Origin: Planctomycetaceae bacterium
GTDB lineage: Bacteria; Planctomycetota; Planctomycetia; Pirellulales; Pirellulaceae
Length of the DNA: 64,000 nt
Assembly (NCBI GenBank): GCA_002709045.1
Contig: PAPJ01000067.1
Span: 1 to 64,000, forward strand
Reading direction: 5' to 3'
Shown: in pieces, positions 62,100 through 64,000 of the stretch
Layout: every line of letters begins with the position of its first letter
Position numbering within the stretch: position 1 is the first letter of the stretch
Notes under the pieces: generated by a model
What the model was told of the DNA's origin: nothing
Database searches by the model: none
Seen by the model: the letters and a program-made list of their open reading frames with translations, nothing else
Made by a program: the position numbers and the translations under genes

Positions 62100-62929
62100 T
62101 TTTTACACGAGAACAATCTCTGACCAGACTTAGAAACCGTCTAGATACCGGCGTGCCAATCATTGGGGGAGGTGCGGGAACCGGCATCAGTGCTAAGTTT
62201 GAAGAAGCGGGTGGAATCGACCTGATTATTATCTATAATTCCGGCCGCTATCGCATGGCTGGCCGGGGCTCACTGGCAGGTCTGATGCCGTATGGAGATG
62301 CCAATCAGGTCGTAATGGAGATGGCAGGTGAAGTTCTTACTGTTGTGAAAGATACACCGGTTCTGGCCGGAGTATGTGCATCAGATCCGTTTCGCCAAAT
62401 GGACCGTTTTCTGGACGAACTGAAAGCTATCGGTTTTGCAGGAATTCAGAACTTCCCCACGGTGGGACTGATTGACGGTAGTTTTCGGGCAAACCTTGAG
62501 GAGACCGGAATGGGATACGATCGCGAAATTGAACTTATAGGTTTAGCACATAAAAAAGATATGTTAACAACTCCCTATGCATTCAATACGCAAGAAGCTG
62601 AACGTATGACCGATGCCGGTGCAGATGTGATCGTTGCTCACATGGGTTTAACGACGAAAGGATCTATTGGTGCTGAGACGGCATTAACATTGGAGCAGAG
62701 TGTTGCCCGGGTTCAGGACATTGCAGACGCTGCGCGTTGTGTCCGTGACGACGTAATCGTCCTTTGTCATGGAGGACCTATTGCGATGCCGGAAGACGCT
62801 CAGTTTGTCCTTGCCAGAACCAAAAATGTCCATGGCTTCTATGGTGCAAGTTCGATGGAACGATTGCCAGTCGAAACAGCGCTGACCGAACAGGTAAAAG
62901 CTTTCAAGGCAATTCGGTTTCAAGATTAA
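62096..62929 (+). CDS. PEP-hydrolase-family TIM-barrel protein
   Basis: This 277-residue TIM barrel starts FTREQSLTRLRNRL and has GVPIIGGGAGTGISAKFEEAGG, LIIIYNSGRYRMAGRGSLAGLMPYGDAN, split here as LIIIYNSGRYRM plus GLMPYGDAN, and NFPTVGLIDGSFR. This matches the phosphoenolpyruvate-hydrolase-like family that travels with Tm-1-like proteins. The reaction is uncertain and has been little studied. It overlaps the upstream gene by four bases. The C-terminal VHGFYGASSMERLPVE is typical. Confidence 0.88.
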   Translation: MIFTREQSLTRLRNRLDTGVPIIGGGAGTGISAKFEEAGGIDLIIIYNSGRYRMAGRGSLAGLMPYGDANQVVMEMAGEVLTVVKDTPVLAGVCASDPFRQMDRFLDELKAIGFAGIQNFPTVGLIDGSFRANLEETGMGYDREIELIGLAHKKDMLTTPYAFNTQEAERMTDAGADVIVAHMGLTTKGSIGAETALTLEQSVARVQDIADAARCVRDDVIVLCHGGPIAMPEDAQFVLARTKNVHGFYGASSMERLPVETALTEQVKAFKAIRFQD

Positions 62930-62943
62930 GTCGGCCCTGTTTT

Positions 62944-63435
62944 TCACTTGAGTGGATAATCGAGTATAAAATCATCAAATTCAGTCTTTGGGACGCGAGC
63001 TGTAATTTTCATTCCTAATTTCGTCGCCAGTTTTAATGAAGCAACATTGTTCACGTGAATTGTTGCAAAGATACGTTTGGGTTCAAGCTCGTTGTCGGCC
63101 TGCTTGATGATGTAATTTGCAGCCTCAAAAGCCAGCCCCTGTCGCCAGTAGTCCGGGTGCAGCCGCCAGCCGATCTCCAGTTGCTGTTGGTTTTCTGCTA
63201 ACGGTCTAAAACCGCAAAAACCGATAAGCTTCATCGAGTCTTTTAATTCCAATGCCCAACGACAGTGTCCCAGCCTTTGCAGCCGGGATTTCTCTTCGCG
63301 GATAAATTCAGCGACGCGTTTCTTTTTCCATGGACCGTCGATATATTTCATGACATCCTGTCGTTCGCAGATTTTCGCGAAAGCATTGAGATCGTTGCTG
63401 ACCCAACCACGAAGTTTTAGGCGTTCAGTTTCCAT
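62944..63435 (-). CDS. GNAT family N-acetyltransferase (RimJ/RimL-like)
   Basis: This is a 163-residue GNAT enzyme. It opens METERLKLRGWVSNDL, as in RimJ/RimL-type acetyltransferases, and has FCGFRPLAENQQQLEIGWRLHPDYWRQGLAFEA, shown here as IGWRLHPDYWRQGLA, the acetyl-CoA-binding motif A. The NNVASLKLATKLGM segment is the usual end of the domain. It may acetylate a ribosomal protein or another amine. It lies eight bases downstream of the M20 gene's stop codon on the same strand. Confidence 0.87.
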   Translation of the reverse strand: METERLKLRGWVSNDLNAFAKICERQDVMKYIDGPWKKKRVAEFIREEKSRLQRLGHCRWALELKDSMKLIGFCGFRPLAENQQQLEIGWRLHPDYWRQGLAFEAANYIIKQADNELEPKRIFATIHVNNVASLKLATKLGMKITARVPKTEFDDFILDYPLK

Positions 63436-63443
63436 TGCTCTGC

Positions 63444-64000
63444 TTATCGAATTGATTTAGGCGCGGTTTGTCCGTCTGGAATGAATGTAAAATACTTCTT
63501 TCCTTTCATCCGTTGCTGCCATTCGGCCTTAGCGCTAAGAATCTGCTCTTCGTTCTGCATCAGTTCTACCGCCGTAATCGCTAATACTTTAGAGGCAAAC
63601 AGAATTCCTTTTTCACCGATGGTACTTCCGATGCAGCTGACATTTTGCCAGCTGTGTCCCGGCGCATCGGCGACAAAGCAGGTCGCTCTAATACCGCTTG
63701 TTGGAACTCTCCAGCTAATGTCTCCGACATCTGTCGACCCTTTACTGCTTTCTGGATTTTGAGTGACCGGATGAATGCGGGTGTCTAACGCGAGGGGATA
63801 TTCACGACCAAATTGCGCTACCAGAGGAGCCTGAAGCTGGCGGGCAAAATTTTCTTCTTCCTGGCTGAAGGTCGGAGCACCGACGAGTTTCATATTTTTC
63901 ACGAGTTGTCGGGACAGGGCGAGATTAGGAATAATTTCGTGGCAGTCTGTATCCACCTGAACCGATAATTTTGTGCGTGTCATAAGTGCCGCGCCTGCGG
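63444..64000 (-). CDS. M20 amidohydrolase, AbgB-like (3' part, starts outside the window)
   Basis: This is the C-terminal ~185 residues of an M20-family amidohydrolase close to p-aminobenzoyl-glutamate hydrolase subunit B. The frame is open to the end of the window (GAAL before Met), so the ATG at 63983 is internal rather than the start. Motifs are LSVQVDTDCHEIIPN, STDVGDISWRVPT (with the metal ligand region) and ADAPGHSWQNV, matching AbgB. The metal-binding N-terminal half is outside the window. It would hydrolyse N-acyl or aminobenzoyl-glutamate-type amides. Confidence 0.85.
   Translation of the reverse strand, partial: AGAALMTRTKLSVQVDTDCHEIIPNLALSRQLVKNMKLVGAPTFSQEEENFARQLQAPLVAQFGREYPLALDTRIHPVTQNPESSKGSTDVGDISWRVPTSGIRATCFVADAPGHSWQNVSCIGSTIGEKGILFASKVLAITAVELMQNEEQILSAKAEWQQRMKGKKYFTFIPDGQTAPKSIR

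Overview
The window looks like chromosomal DNA of a Gram-negative member of the Planctomycetota (order Planctomycetales); I cannot name a genus. The clues are a DUF1080 domain fused to a PQQ-type sugar dehydrogenase, a PQQ-like beta-propeller protein, a Tyr/His-rich small secreted protein, an oversized SecA, a UAP1-type nucleotidyltransferase, a very acidic giant membrane protein of planctomycete type, moderate GC content (mid-40s by eye), and frequent TTG/GTG starts. Lipid A and Kdo genes (lpxK, waaA) imply a lipopolysaccharide-bearing outer membrane. I found no tRNA, rRNA, CRISPR array, insertion sequence or phage gene, so this reads as core chromosome, densely packed in short operons.

Layout. 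1-820 (-) is the 5' part of nqrA, with a perfect TGTGA-N6-TCACA dyad upstream. 1300-1629 (+) is a small secreted protein followed by a terminator. 1790-4768 (-) holds an M20 peptidase, a metallo-beta-lactamase-fold hydrolase and an SDR epimerase-like protein. 5003-7132 (+) is a DegP-like protein with one intact and one degenerate protease half. 7161-18494 (-) is a housekeeping and envelope run in transcription order secA, waaA, metK, a membrane protein, a 37-residue membrane ORF, a UDP-sugar pyrophosphorylase, manC, a lipase-like hydrolase and ruvX. 18879-20816 (+) has a GH43-like protein and a PhnP-like hydrolase. 20832-22868 (-) is a Tsp/Prc protease. 23200-30708 (-) has a YheT-like hydrolase, a fused 5-oxoprolinase, a PQQ-like propeller protein and an MFS transporter.

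30805-39267 (-) is a probable six-gene unit: ABC ATPase, GldF/GldG-type fusion, DUF4340 protein, PaaK-like ligase, class V aminotransferase and DUF971 protein. It is followed by nadB and the 1068-residue acidic membrane protein (39400-44342, -). From 44697 the plus strand carries a UxaA-type dehydratase, lpxK, a DprE2-like reductase, an acyl-CoA dehydrogenase homologue, cysC, a Bcp peroxiredoxin, the DUF1080-sugar dehydrogenase fusion, a nitrilase-family hydrolase and the amt-glnB nitrogen pair ending in a strong terminator. 55568-59837 (-) has an amidohydrolase and a large acyltransferase fused to a YiiX-like cysteine hydrolase domain. 60002-62929 (+) has an esterase, a Tm-1-like/UPF0261 protein and a PEP-hydrolase-family protein. 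62944-64000 (-) has a GNAT acetyltransferase and the 3' end of an AbgB-like M20 amidohydrolase.

The most unusual things I see are the acyltransferase-YiiX fusion, five degenerate copies of a ~35-residue module plus a separate small beta-type insertion in SecA, a pseudo-protease with a PDZ domain inserted in it, the CRP-type dyad in front of nqrA, and a hairpin between amt and glnB. I did not find a clearly novel multi-gene defence or mobile system.
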